Source: Deltaproteobacteria bacterium (GTDB lineage Bacteria > Desulfobacterota > Desulfovibrionia > Desulfovibrionales > Desulfovibrionaceae). From it: 62,567 nucleotides of DNA. The stretch spans positions 1-62,567 of the forward strand of contig SAAX01000006.1 of NCBI GenBank assembly GCA_009929215.1. The letters run 5' to 3'. Within the stretch, counting starts at the first letter, position 1; every line of letters begins with the position of its first letter. Below are positions 55,516 through 62,567 of the stretch, piece by piece. The translations under genes were made by a program, and so were the position numbers. The notes below the pieces were generated by a model. The model had not been told where the DNA came from. It worked only from the letters and a program-made list of their open reading frames with translations, and did no database searches.

Positions 55516-56311
55516 GATCAGCCTCCACGGTGGCGGTCATGTCCTTGTACACCCCAAGGGGGAATACAGGAATCATGGCCTCGGCAATACGATTGTTGGC
55601 GGCAATGGCGTCCATGTGCCAGTTGGTGGGGCAGCCCGAAAGCAGCTCGATAAAGCCAAAGCCCAGCCCCTGCAACTGTACCTCAAAAGCCTTGCGCACG
55701 GCTTTTTTGGCCTCGCGCACATGCTTGACCGAATGCAGCGAGCAACGGGCCGAATAGGCCACGCCGTCGAGCTGGGCCATTATTTCGGCCATGCGGATGG
55801 GCCCGCCCTCGTTGCTGATGGAACGCCCTGCCCGCGATGTGGTGGTTTTTTGCCCCACAAGGGTGGTGGGGGCCATCTGCCCGCCGGTCATGCCGTACAC
55901 CGTATTGTTGATGAAGATGCCGGTGATCTTTTCACCCCGGTTGGCTGCGTGCATGGATTCGGCCATGCCGATGGCGGCCATGTCGCCGTCGCCCTGATAG
56001 GTAAAGACCACGGAATCGGGACGGGCACGGCGCACGCCCGTGGCCACGGCGCAGGCGCGGCCATGCGGGGCCTCCAGGCCGTCCACGTTAAAGTAGTCGT
56101 AGGTAAAGGTGGCGCAGCCCACCGCCGCCACCAGAATGGTGCGCTCGGCTACGCCCAGCTCGTGCAGCACCTCGCTCACCAGCCGGTGGGCAATGCCGTG
56201 GTGGCAGCCGGGGCAATAGTGGGTGGTGCGCTCGTTGAGCACGGGATTTGTATCAAAAACCAGGCTTTCGCCCTCGGCGGGACGCAATGCGTCCAGTTCC
56301 TGAGCTTGCAT
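55508..56311 (-). CDS. 2-oxoacid:ferredoxin oxidoreductase, beta (TPP-binding) subunit
   Basis: A 267-aa thiamine-diphosphate subunit. YCPGCHHGIAHRL supplies a Cys-containing motif. The TPP/Mg site is GDGDMAAIG followed by NNTVYGMTGGQMAPTT, characteristic of the Vor/Kor beta subunit. AAGGAG precedes ATG 56311. It lies two bases after the alpha subunit and overlaps gamma by eight. Substrate, 2-oxoisovalerate versus 2-oxoglutarate, is not decided by sequence alone. Confidence 0.93.
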   Translation of the reverse strand: MQAQELDALRPAEGESLVFDTNPVLNERTTHYCPGCHHGIAHRLVSEVLHELGVAERTILVAAVGCATFTYDYFNVDGLEAPHGRACAVATGVRRARPDSVVFTYQGDGDMAAIGMAESMHAANRGEKITGIFINNTVYGMTGGQMAPTTLVGQKTTTSRAGRSISNEGGPIRMAEIMAQLDGVAYSARCSLHSVKHVREAKKAVRKAFEVQLQGLGFGFIELLSGCPTNWHMDAIAANNRIAEAMIPVFPLGVYKDMTATVEADHA

Positions 56312-56313
56312 GA

Positions 56314-57420
56314 TTATTTCTCCTTGAGGGCCTGAAGCATGGGGTCGCGCAGGGCATCGGCACCAATGAACAGCCCCGGCATAACGCCGTGCCACAGCAC
56401 GGATGCGGGCGAAACACCCGGCTGGGCAAAAAGGGACAGGCGGACATCTTCCACCATCTGCCCCGTGTTCTGCTCCATAACCAGAAAGCGCCTGCCGGGC
56501 GCAAGGGCGCGCAGGGCTTCTTCGGGAAAGGGGAACAGGGTGATGGGCCGGAACAGCCCGATCTTGTGGCCCTCTGCACGCAGCTGACGTATGGCGCTGC
56601 GGGCAATGCGGGCAATGGAGCCAAAAGCCACCACGATCAGCTCGGCATCGTCGGTATCCACACATTCAAAGGCACAGTCGGCCTTCATGGATTCGTACTT
56701 GCGCATGAGCATGCGGTTGCGCTCGGCCAGTGCGCCTTCAGCCAAATATACCGACTTGAGCAGGCGGGGTGCAGCGCCGGGGCCACGGCGGCCAAAGCCT
56801 TCCATGCGCCAGGGCGCGGCAAGGGCGGCCAGGTCTTCAGCGGGCACGGCGTCCTTGGGTGGCACGCGGCGCACGGGTTCCTTGATCTGGCCCACAATGG
56901 CATCGCCCAGCACCATGACCGGGTTGGCGTATTTGAATGCCAGGGCAAAGGCCCTGAACATGAAGTCGTAGCATTCCTGCGCGGTGGAGGGGGCCAACAC
57001 CAGATTGCGGTGGTCGCCGTGCCCGCCGCCCTTGACGGCCTGAAAATAATCGCCCTGCGAGGGGCCGATATCGCCAAGGCCGGGGCCGCCGCGCTGCATG
57101 TTGACGATCACACCGGGAATCTGACTGCCCGCCATGTACGAAATGCCTTCCTGCATAAGCGAAATGCCGCAGCTGGAGGAGGAGGTAAGCGCGGGCACGC
57201 CGCTGGCCGCAGCGCCCAGCACCATGTTGATGGCGCCCACTTCGCTCTCGGCCTGCACAAACTGGCCGCCCACTTCGGGCAGCAGGGACGAAAGCGCTTC
57301 GGGCACTTCGTTTTGCGGGGTAATGGGGTAGCCGAAATAACAGCGGCAGCCCGCATCAATGGCGCCAAAGGCCACGCCCTCGTTGCCCTTTATGAGCACA
57401 CGTTCTGTTGCAGCGCTCAT
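56314..57420 (-). CDS. vorB: 2-oxoacid:ferredoxin oxidoreductase, alpha subunit (VorB-type)
   Basis: A 368-aa subunit with the pyrimidine-binding fold. Hallmarks are FGYPITPQNEVPEAL, QAESEVGAINMVLGAA, TSSSSCGISLMQEGISYM and, near the C-terminus, RFLVMEQNTGQM. Proteins of this length are usually labelled VorB (3-methyl-2-oxobutanoate) but also occur in KorDABC complexes. Its ATG overlaps the ferredoxin subunit stop (ATGA). A longer in-frame reading would run back through the ferredoxin gene and is rejected. Confidence 0.92.
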   Translation of the reverse strand: MSAATERVLIKGNEGVAFGAIDAGCRCYFGYPITPQNEVPEALSSLLPEVGGQFVQAESEVGAINMVLGAAASGVPALTSSSSCGISLMQEGISYMAGSQIPGVIVNMQRGGPGLGDIGPSQGDYFQAVKGGGHGDHRNLVLAPSTAQECYDFMFRAFALAFKYANPVMVLGDAIVGQIKEPVRRVPPKDAVPAEDLAALAAPWRMEGFGRRGPGAAPRLLKSVYLAEGALAERNRMLMRKYESMKADCAFECVDTDDAELIVVAFGSIARIARSAIRQLRAEGHKIGLFRPITLFPFPEEALRALAPGRRFLVMEQNTGQMVEDVRLSLFAQPGVSPASVLWHGVMPGLFIGADALRDPMLQALKEK

Positions 57421-57641
57421 GCCTTGCCCCCCTTGGTTTTCGCGCTTTTGAACACGCGTATGGCCACATCGGGACACATGACCGCGCACGAAGCGCAGCC
57501 CGTACATTGGCCGTCCATTTCCATCACTTCATAACCGTGACGGTTGAACCGGCCCGAAGGTTTCAGGATGTGCACCGGGCAGACTTCCACACACAGGCGG
57601 CAGCCCTTGCAGCGCTCTTCCAAAAATACAACTCTCGACAT
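57417..57641 (-). CDS. 2-oxoacid:ferredoxin oxidoreductase, delta (2x[4Fe-4S] ferredoxin) subunit
   Basis: A 74-aa ferredoxin with two complete cluster motifs, CKGCRLCVEVCP and CTGCASCAVMCP. It passes electrons from the TPP site to soluble ferredoxin. It is the first gene of the complex. ATG 57641 gives the normal length. It starts 39 bases after the queA stop, so the operon may be expressed together with queA. Confidence 0.93.
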   Translation of the reverse strand: MSRVVFLEERCKGCRLCVEVCPVHILKPSGRFNRHGYEVMEMDGQCTGCASCAVMCPDVAIRVFKSAKTKGGKA

Positions 57642-57680
57642 TTCAGCTCCTTGGGATTCCACACCCGCGTCATGAAACAA

Positions 57681-58778
57681 TCAGCGAATAAGCATGGCAT
57701 CGCCATATGAGAAGAACCGGTATCCCCTGCTCACGGCCTCGGCATAGGCAGCAAGCACACGCTTGCGCCCGGCCAGGGCAGAAACCAGCATGATCAGGGA
57801 GGATTCAGGCAAGTGGAAATTGGTCAACAGGCCATCCACCACACGGAAGGGCCTGCCAGGGTACAAAAAGATGTCTGTCCAGCCGGTAAAGGGCTGAACC
57901 CTGCCACACAGCTCGGCCACGCCTTCCATGGAACGCAGGCTGGTGGTTCCTACAGCTATCACGGGCCGCCCTTCGCGCTTGGCCTCGGCAATGGCCAGGG
58001 CCGTTGCTTCGGGCATTTCCACGTATTCCCTGTGCATGCGGTGGCCGCGTATGTCGGCGTTGCGCACAGGGCTGAAGGTTCCGTAACCCACATACAGGGT
58101 TACATCGGCCCACTGAAAGCCTTTGGCTTTAAGGGTTTCACGCATTTCAGGGGTAAAGTGCAGCCCCGCCGTGGGCGCGGCTACAGAACCCGTCTTGTCC
58201 TCGCGGGAGTAGATGGTCTGGTAGCGGCTCAGGTCTTCTTCCGCATCTGTACGTTTGATGTAGGGCGGCAGGGGAATATGCCCGGTGGCTGCAAAAGCCT
58301 TGGAAAGATCCCCGTCCCAGGCCAGCCGCACGCGCCGGTGGCCAAATTCGCCCGATTCCAGCACGGTTACGCTAATACCCGCGCCAAATTCCAGGCGTTC
58401 GCCGTCACGAATGCTGCCGCCAGAGCGTATGAGCCCCTCAACCTCGGCGCTCGAACCGCCAAGCTTGTCGGGCCGCGCACGCTCGATAACCAGCGGCAGC
58501 GGCGTAAGCAGCAAAAACTCTACCTTGCCGCCGGTAGAGCGCGTGCCAAGCAGGCGCGCCTGCAAGACACGCGAATTGTTGGCTACCAGCAGCGCCCCCT
58601 TGGGCAGACAGGCTGGCAGATCGCAGAACTGTTGGTGCTCGAGCTCAAGCTCGCCCTCGCGGGGCATTATCAGCAAGCGAGAAGCCCCGCGTTCCTCGGG
58701 CGGGAACTGGGCAATCTGCGATTCGGGCAATTCAAAATTATAACTTTCGAGAAGAAAATCCGCTTCCTCAGTGGGCAT
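57681..58778 (-). CDS. queA: S-adenosylmethionine:tRNA ribosyltransferase-isomerase
   Basis: A 365-aa enzyme of queuosine synthesis that adds the epoxycyclopentane ring to 7-aminomethyl-7-deazaguanine in tRNA. Family hallmarks are YNFELPESQIAQFPPEERG at the N-terminus, DKTGSVAAPTAGLHFTPE in the middle, AVGTTSLRSMEG, and FLYPGRPFRVVDGLLTNFHL near the C-terminus. The length is standard. It precedes the oxidoreductase operon on the same strand and is divergent from a lipoprotein gene. Confidence 0.95.
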   Translation of the reverse strand: MPTEEADFLLESYNFELPESQIAQFPPEERGASRLLIMPREGELELEHQQFCDLPACLPKGALLVANNSRVLQARLLGTRSTGGKVEFLLLTPLPLVIERARPDKLGGSSAEVEGLIRSGGSIRDGERLEFGAGISVTVLESGEFGHRRVRLAWDGDLSKAFAATGHIPLPPYIKRTDAEEDLSRYQTIYSREDKTGSVAAPTAGLHFTPEMRETLKAKGFQWADVTLYVGYGTFSPVRNADIRGHRMHREYVEMPEATALAIAEAKREGRPVIAVGTTSLRSMEGVAELCGRVQPFTGWTDIFLYPGRPFRVVDGLLTNFHLPESSLIMLVSALAGRKRVLAAYAEAVSRGYRFFSYGDAMLIR

Positions 58779-58895
58779 GGTACGTGGGCCTCGTTATGAA
58801 CCCCTCGCGCTGCGGGCTTGTCAGCATGCGGCTGAGGGGCTAGTGTACTTGGGTTGATTCCGGGCATTCCGCGCCGGAAGGAGGAGATTATAGCC

Positions 58896-59525
58896 ATGCT
58901 GCGCCCGCTTGTCATCCTTGCAGTCACCCTGCTTGCCGCCCTGATGGCGGGTTGTTCCACAATGGAGATCAGCAATCCCTTTACCAATGACCCCCTTACG
59001 GGTGGTGTGGATTCTGGAAAAAGCCAGTTGCTGGCGGTTTCTACTCCTGCTGGCATGCAGCGATTTCCTACCCACGGGTATCAGGTTCCCGGCACTGGCG
59101 GCACGCAAGGCCTTGAAATTTTTAGAGGCGACGTAGAAATGGGCTTTGCCGCGCAGACCATGTACAACGGCCTGCAAAGCCAGGGTTGGCATTTGCGCCA
59201 GGCGCAACGCAAGGGCGTGCGCGGCGTGTATGTGTACGAGCGGGGATCTTCCATCGCCACCCTCACGCTCGAACGCGAGGCCATCGGAACCGTGCTGGCC
59301 ATCTGGGTTGCAGACCGCATGCCCGATGGCGCATCCTTTCCCATGCAGGAAAACACCGGGGCCAGCGGCTACGGTGGCGGCAGTGGCAACAGCAGCGGAA
59401 GCGGCGGCACACCGGGCTACAGCGAAAGCACGGGCGGTGGCGGCGGCATGAATTCTGCGCCCAAGCCCGGTTTTTCTGAAAGCTGGGGTAATAATAAGGG
59501 CGGTGTTCAGGAGCGCAACCTATGA
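58896..59525 (+). CDS. Hypothetical lipoprotein with Gly/Ser-rich tail
   Basis: A 209-aa lipoprotein. The signal ends in lipobox MAGC, followed by a domain with a repeated alpha/beta pattern (FRGDVEMGFAAQTMYNGLQ, GVYVYERGSSIATLTLE), then a low-complexity Gly/Ser tail from about residue 160. The domain may help outer-membrane or envelope assembly, but I do not recognise it. AAGGAGG lies upstream of ATG 58896. Its stop overlaps the coaBC start by four bases, so the two are coupled. Confidence 0.72.
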   Translation: MLRPLVILAVTLLAALMAGCSTMEISNPFTNDPLTGGVDSGKSQLLAVSTPAGMQRFPTHGYQVPGTGGTQGLEIFRGDVEMGFAAQTMYNGLQSQGWHLRQAQRKGVRGVYVYERGSSIATLTLEREAIGTVLAIWVADRMPDGASFPMQENTGASGYGGGSGNSSGSGGTPGYSESTGGGGGMNSAPKPGFSESWGNNKGGVQERNL

Positions 59526-60775
59526 GCGAAGCCAAAAGTGGACTAAAAACTCCCTTTGACAAGAGCACCCGCTTTGAGCGCAAGCGCCTGCACCTTGGTG
59601 TGTGCGGCTCTGTGGCCTGCTACAAGGCTGCCGATCTGCTGCGCGCGTGGACAAGCATGGGCATGCACGTTTCTGCCACGCTCACTCCCGGCGCGCGGCG
59701 TTTTGTGACCCCCCTGCTGTTTGAATCGCTGGGCGCTACCCCCGTGTACGAAGACATGTTTTCGCCGGGGCAGGAGGTTTTTGCGCATCTTGAGCCAGGC
59801 CAGCATGCCCAGGCTCTGGTGGTGGCCCCGGCATCGGCTGACGCGCTGTTCCGTCTGGCGCACGGCGCTGCGGGCGACATGCTGGCGGCACAGGCTCTGG
59901 CCTTTGACGGGCCCGTGGTCATTGCCCCGGCCATGAACCCGCGCATGTGGAGCAACCCGGCCACGCAAGCCAATATTGATATTTTGCGCCAGCGCGGCGC
60001 ACGCATCGTCACCCCCGCCTGCGGCGGCACAGCATGCGGCGAACTGGGCGAGGGACGGCTTGCGCCCCTGCACGATATTTTTCTTGCCTCACTGCGTGCG
60101 CTTTCGCCGCAGGATATGGCGGGCAAGCGCGTTATGGTCACCCTTGGCCCCACCCGCGAGGCGTGGGACGGCGTGCGCTTCTGGTCAAACCCCTCTACGG
60201 GGCTCATGGGCGCGGCCCTTGGTGTGGCCGCGTGGCTGCGCGGCGCAAAGGTTACCGTGGTGTGCGGCCCCGGCGTGCGCGCACGCCTGCCCCGCGAGAT
60301 TGCGCGGGTTGATGTGGTGAGCGCGCGCGACATGTTTGAGGCCGCAGCAGACATCTGGCCCAATATGGACATGGGCATGTTTACCGCTGCCGTGGCGGAT
60401 TTTTCGCCCCAGCCCTTTGGGCCGCGCAAGTTCAAGAAAGTCGATGCGCCCGACGGCCTCACCGTATCCTTTACGCCCAACCCGGATATTCTTCGCACGC
60501 TCGCCCACGACCGCAAGCCCGGCCAGAAGGTGTTGGGCTTTGCCGCAGAAACCGCCGCCGACATGCAGGCCCTGCTGCCCCTGGCCCATGTCAAGCTTAA
60601 AGGCAAAAAGGCCGATGTGCTGGCCGCCAACCGCGTCAACGCCACCGACAGCGGTTTTGGCACTGCCACCAATTCCATGGCCGTGGTGGACGCCACCGGG
60701 CATGAAGAAATCTGGCCCAACCAAAGCAAGGCCGACGTGGCCTGGGAACTGTGTTCATGGCTTTTGCGCTCGTAA
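59522..60775 (+). CDS. coaBC: Bifunctional phosphopantothenoylcysteine decarboxylase / phosphopantothenate-cysteine ligase
   Basis: A 417-aa coenzyme A biosynthesis enzyme. The N-terminal CoaC flavoprotein domain has GVCGSVACYKAADLLR, PAMNPRMW and the substrate-clamp motif ACGELGEGRLA. The C-terminal CoaB domain has TLGPTREAWDGVRFWSN, KKVDAPDGLT and FAAETA. Start ATG overlaps the lipoprotein stop. The length is slightly over usual because of about 20 extra N-terminal residues. Confidence 0.95.
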   Translation: MSEAKSGLKTPFDKSTRFERKRLHLGVCGSVACYKAADLLRAWTSMGMHVSATLTPGARRFVTPLLFESLGATPVYEDMFSPGQEVFAHLEPGQHAQALVVAPASADALFRLAHGAAGDMLAAQALAFDGPVVIAPAMNPRMWSNPATQANIDILRQRGARIVTPACGGTACGELGEGRLAPLHDIFLASLRALSPQDMAGKRVMVTLGPTREAWDGVRFWSNPSTGLMGAALGVAAWLRGAKVTVVCGPGVRARLPREIARVDVVSARDMFEAAADIWPNMDMGMFTAAVADFSPQPFGPRKFKKVDAPDGLTVSFTPNPDILRTLAHDRKPGQKVLGFAAETAADMQALLPLAHVKLKGKKADVLAANRVNATDSGFGTATNSMAVVDATGHEEIWPNQSKADVAWELCSWLLRS

Positions 60776-61677
60776 ACCCGGTCAGTGCGCTGTGGCAGCG
60801 CCGGGGGCTCACCAGCCTGCTCATGCCCGATGGCTACGATGCCTTTGCCGCACCGCAGGATTCTGCGCGTGCGCTCTCTGGCAATGGGCCGCGAGTGCAG
60901 CCAGCGCACGCTCATGCGGGCCAATCGCGGCAGGGTGCATCTCAGCCTGGCCAGCCACGTGAGCGCCAGCCCTGGCAGCAAAACCGCCAGCAAACGAATC
61001 AAGGCCAGCCAAGCCAGACGCAAGCACATCAAACCCGACAGCAGGCGCGCCCTCAGCAACAGGCGCAGGCCCATTACCCTGTTACCGCCGAGCATACCGC
61101 CCAGAACTCTGGGCAGAACACTAGCGAGCACGCCGCAGACCACGCCAAGGCCGCCGCGTGGCTGCCACTGCCGCCCCATGTGTGGCCTTCGCCTTGGCAG
61201 ACCCGGCTGGAGCAGACCCGGCCCGGGCCGGTGCTGTGGACATACTGGAACCTTGGCCCGGACATGTGCGACCCGCAGACCCCCGGCAGGCTTGAGCGCC
61301 GCCAGTTTTTGCAGCGCCTGTTGCAGGATTTGGGGCATCCAGCGGGCACGCACACCTTCTGGCCCTCGTGTCTGCCGCCAGACCCGGCAGCACTGCCCAC
61401 CGCCGAATCGCAGGTGCAGGACAGTGCCTATATGGCAAACCCCGATGTTTTCTGGTCCGGGGCCACGCAGCTCAAGGCCAGGGGCGTGGTTGTCATGGGT
61501 TCTGCGGCTGCCCGTGCCGTGGCGCTGCCCGGCGGTCTGCGCCCGCCGCAGCAGATTCGCCATCGGGGCAAGCTTGTGTGGGTGCTTTGGGACGTGGACA
61601 ACCTGCTTCAGTTTGACCAGCGTTACGCATCCATGCTGGCCCTGCTGCGTGATGCCCTGCGCCATTTTTTGCGCTAG
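60757..61677 (+). CDS. Hypothetical protein with Gln/Pro-rich linker
   Basis: A 306-aa protein I do not recognise. Residues 1-45 form a short conserved-looking start, about 46-125 are a Gln/Ala/His-rich low-complexity linker, and 130-306 look like a folded domain (VLWTYWNLGPDMCDP, HTFWPSCLPP, ARGVVVMGSAAARAV, GKLVWVLWDVDNLL). The last part has a Rossmann-like rhythm. It overlaps the end of coaBC by 19 bases. ATG 60757 has GGGAA nine bases upstream; a GTG two codons earlier is too close to it. Confidence 0.65.
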   Translation: MAFALVNPVSALWQRRGLTSLLMPDGYDAFAAPQDSARALSGNGPRVQPAHAHAGQSRQGASQPGQPRERQPWQQNRQQTNQGQPSQTQAHQTRQQARPQQQAQAHYPVTAEHTAQNSGQNTSEHAADHAKAAAWLPLPPHVWPSPWQTRLEQTRPGPVLWTYWNLGPDMCDPQTPGRLERRQFLQRLLQDLGHPAGTHTFWPSCLPPDPAALPTAESQVQDSAYMANPDVFWSGATQLKARGVVVMGSAAARAVALPGGLRPPQQIRHRGKLVWVLWDVDNLLQFDQRYASMLALLRDALRHFLR

Positions 61678-61768
61678 CGGCCACCCCTTCTTGCTGCACT
61701 ACGCGCCAGCCGCAAACACTGACGCCACATGCCACCGCACCGTTGCGGTATGAGGAGACTGTTTTTTC

Positions 61769-62098
61769 ATGTTTATCGCGCTTGGACTCACCTTTCTTGG
61801 CATGGCCCTTGGCTTTCTGCTGCGCGGCCAGCCCTGGATCACCTGGCTGACCCGCTGCGTTACCCCCGCCATCATGCTGCTGCTTTTTGCCTTGGGCATT
61901 TCTGTAGGCAGCAACGAACTGCTTATGCAGTCACTGCCCCGCCTGGGCGGCGCGGCCCTTGCCCTGACAGTTGCGGGTATTGTGGGCTCCTTTGTGTGCG
62001 TGGGCCTCATCAGCCGCTTTTTTCCCAAATCGCCTGCGCCCGCGGCCCTGTCGGGCAAGCCCCAGGCCGCCCCAAGCCAGCCGGAGCACAAGGCATGA
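61769..62098 (+). CDS. LysO-family lysine exporter, N-terminal half
   Basis: A 109-aa membrane protein with three TM helices corresponding to the N-terminal part of LysO/YbjE (DUF340), which exports L-lysine as one ~300-aa protein in Escherichia coli. LLLFALGISVGSNELL is the typical first repeat. A Pro/Ala-rich tail ends it. The next gene starts inside its stop (ATGA), so the two halves are made together. Confidence 0.85.
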   Translation: MFIALGLTFLGMALGFLLRGQPWITWLTRCVTPAIMLLLFALGISVGSNELLMQSLPRLGGAALALTVAGIVGSFVCVGLISRFFPKSPAPAALSGKPQAAPSQPEHKA

Positions 62099-62567
62099 AG
62101 GGCAGCCTGATCATCCTGTTTTTTTTCTGTTCCGGCGTTTTGCTGGCCCGCCTGGGGCTGATACCCACCTACCTGCTGGAGCACGACTTCACGGTCTACG
62201 CCCTGTGGCTGCTCATGCTGCTTGTGGGTATTTCCATCGGTTCAGACCGCAGGCTTGGCGAGATTTTGCGCACCCTGCGCCCGCGTGTGCTGCTGCTGCC
62301 TCTGGCCACCACGGTGGGAACCTTTGCGGGCACGGCGCTGGTGAGTCTGTTTTTGTCATACAGCGTGAGCGAATGCATGGCCGTGGGGGCCGGGTTTGCC
62401 TACTACTCGCTGTCGTCCATCTTTATTTCGCAGTACAAGGGGGCGGAGCTCGGCACTATTGCGCTTATCAGCAATATTGCCCGCGAGCTCATCACCCTGC
62501 TGCTTACGCCGCTGCTGGCCCGTCATCTTGGGCCGCTCATACCCATCAGCTGTGGCGGCGCGTCTAC
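62095..62567 (+). CDS. LysO-family lysine exporter, C-terminal part (runs off the window)
   Basis: The first 157 residues of a membrane protein whose end is outside the window. It contains the repeat MLLVGISIGSDRRLG and the strongly conserved core GAGFAYYSLSSIFISQYKG and ALISNIARELITLL of LysO. With the preceding 109-aa gene it rebuilds a whole LysO. Split two-gene forms are known in other lineages. Confidence 0.87.
   Translation, partial: MKGSLIILFFFCSGVLLARLGLIPTYLLEHDFTVYALWLLMLLVGISIGSDRRLGEILRTLRPRVLLLPLATTVGTFAGTALVSLFLSYSVSECMAVGAGFAYYSLSSIFISQYKGAELGTIALISNIARELITLLLTPLLARHLGPLIPISCGGAS

Overview
The window is a chromosomal segment of a Gram-negative sulfate-reducing bacterium of the Desulfovibrio type. 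The pointers are an integrase-derived tungstate/molybdate regulator of the TunR kind facing modABC, a four-subunit 2-oxoacid:ferredoxin oxidoreductase, a single-gene LysO exporter split in two, an autotransporter, and many lipoproteins and c-di-GMP proteins. The taxon is inferred from gene content, not from a marker gene.

Region by region: (1) 1-2.3 kb holds tRNA-Lys, glnS and tRNA-Ser. (2) 2.4-24 kb is an accessory-rich stretch with long gene-poor gaps. It holds a YjdF-like DUF2992 protein, lipoproteins, a periplasmic binding protein paired with a Cache-PAS-PAS-GGDEF-EAL sensor, an autotransporter, a Ysc84 protein, a PocR-PAS-GGDEF cyclase, a broken GGDEF gene, a GGDEF-bacteriohemerythrin fusion, a lone flagellin, an EAL-HDOD protein and an HD-GYP protein. 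Two families of stem-loops recur between these genes. (3) 24-31.8 kb has a VOC protein, a chemoreceptor, a two-gene glycosyl-transfer module, a DUF6765 protein and a short flavin-binding protein. (4) 31.9-38.6 kb has a histidine kinase/sigma-54 activator pair facing a sigma-54-type promoter, a small membrane protein, a TauE/SafE permease and another diguanylate cyclase. (5) 38.6-43.4 kb has modABC, the divergent tunR-like gene, two related long-hairpin elements and a YhcC-type radical SAM gene. (6) 43.6-49.8 kb is the rod-shape cluster mreB-mreC-mreD-mrdA-rodA plus a bactofilin. (7) 49.9-53.3 kb has a GAF protein, gap and fumC. (8) 53.3-54.9 kb is a small AT-rich island with an AbiC-like membrane protein and an ImmA/IrrE peptidase, divergently transcribed. 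(9) 55-62.6 kb has the 2-oxoacid:ferredoxin oxidoreductase operon behind queA, then a lipoprotein, coaBC, an unknown gene and the split lysO pair, which runs off the window.

How the parts work together: six intact c-di-GMP synthesis, breakdown or effector-type proteins, one broken GGDEF gene and one chemoreceptor lie between 4 and 38.6 kb. This makes the left half largely an environmental-sensing and surface-behaviour region (flagellin, autotransporter, glycosylation). The right half is core metabolism and cell shape. The best candidates for something undescribed are the paired hairpin elements at 42259-42505, the AT-rich AbiC-like/ImmA island, and the recurring stem-loop families with compensatory base changes.
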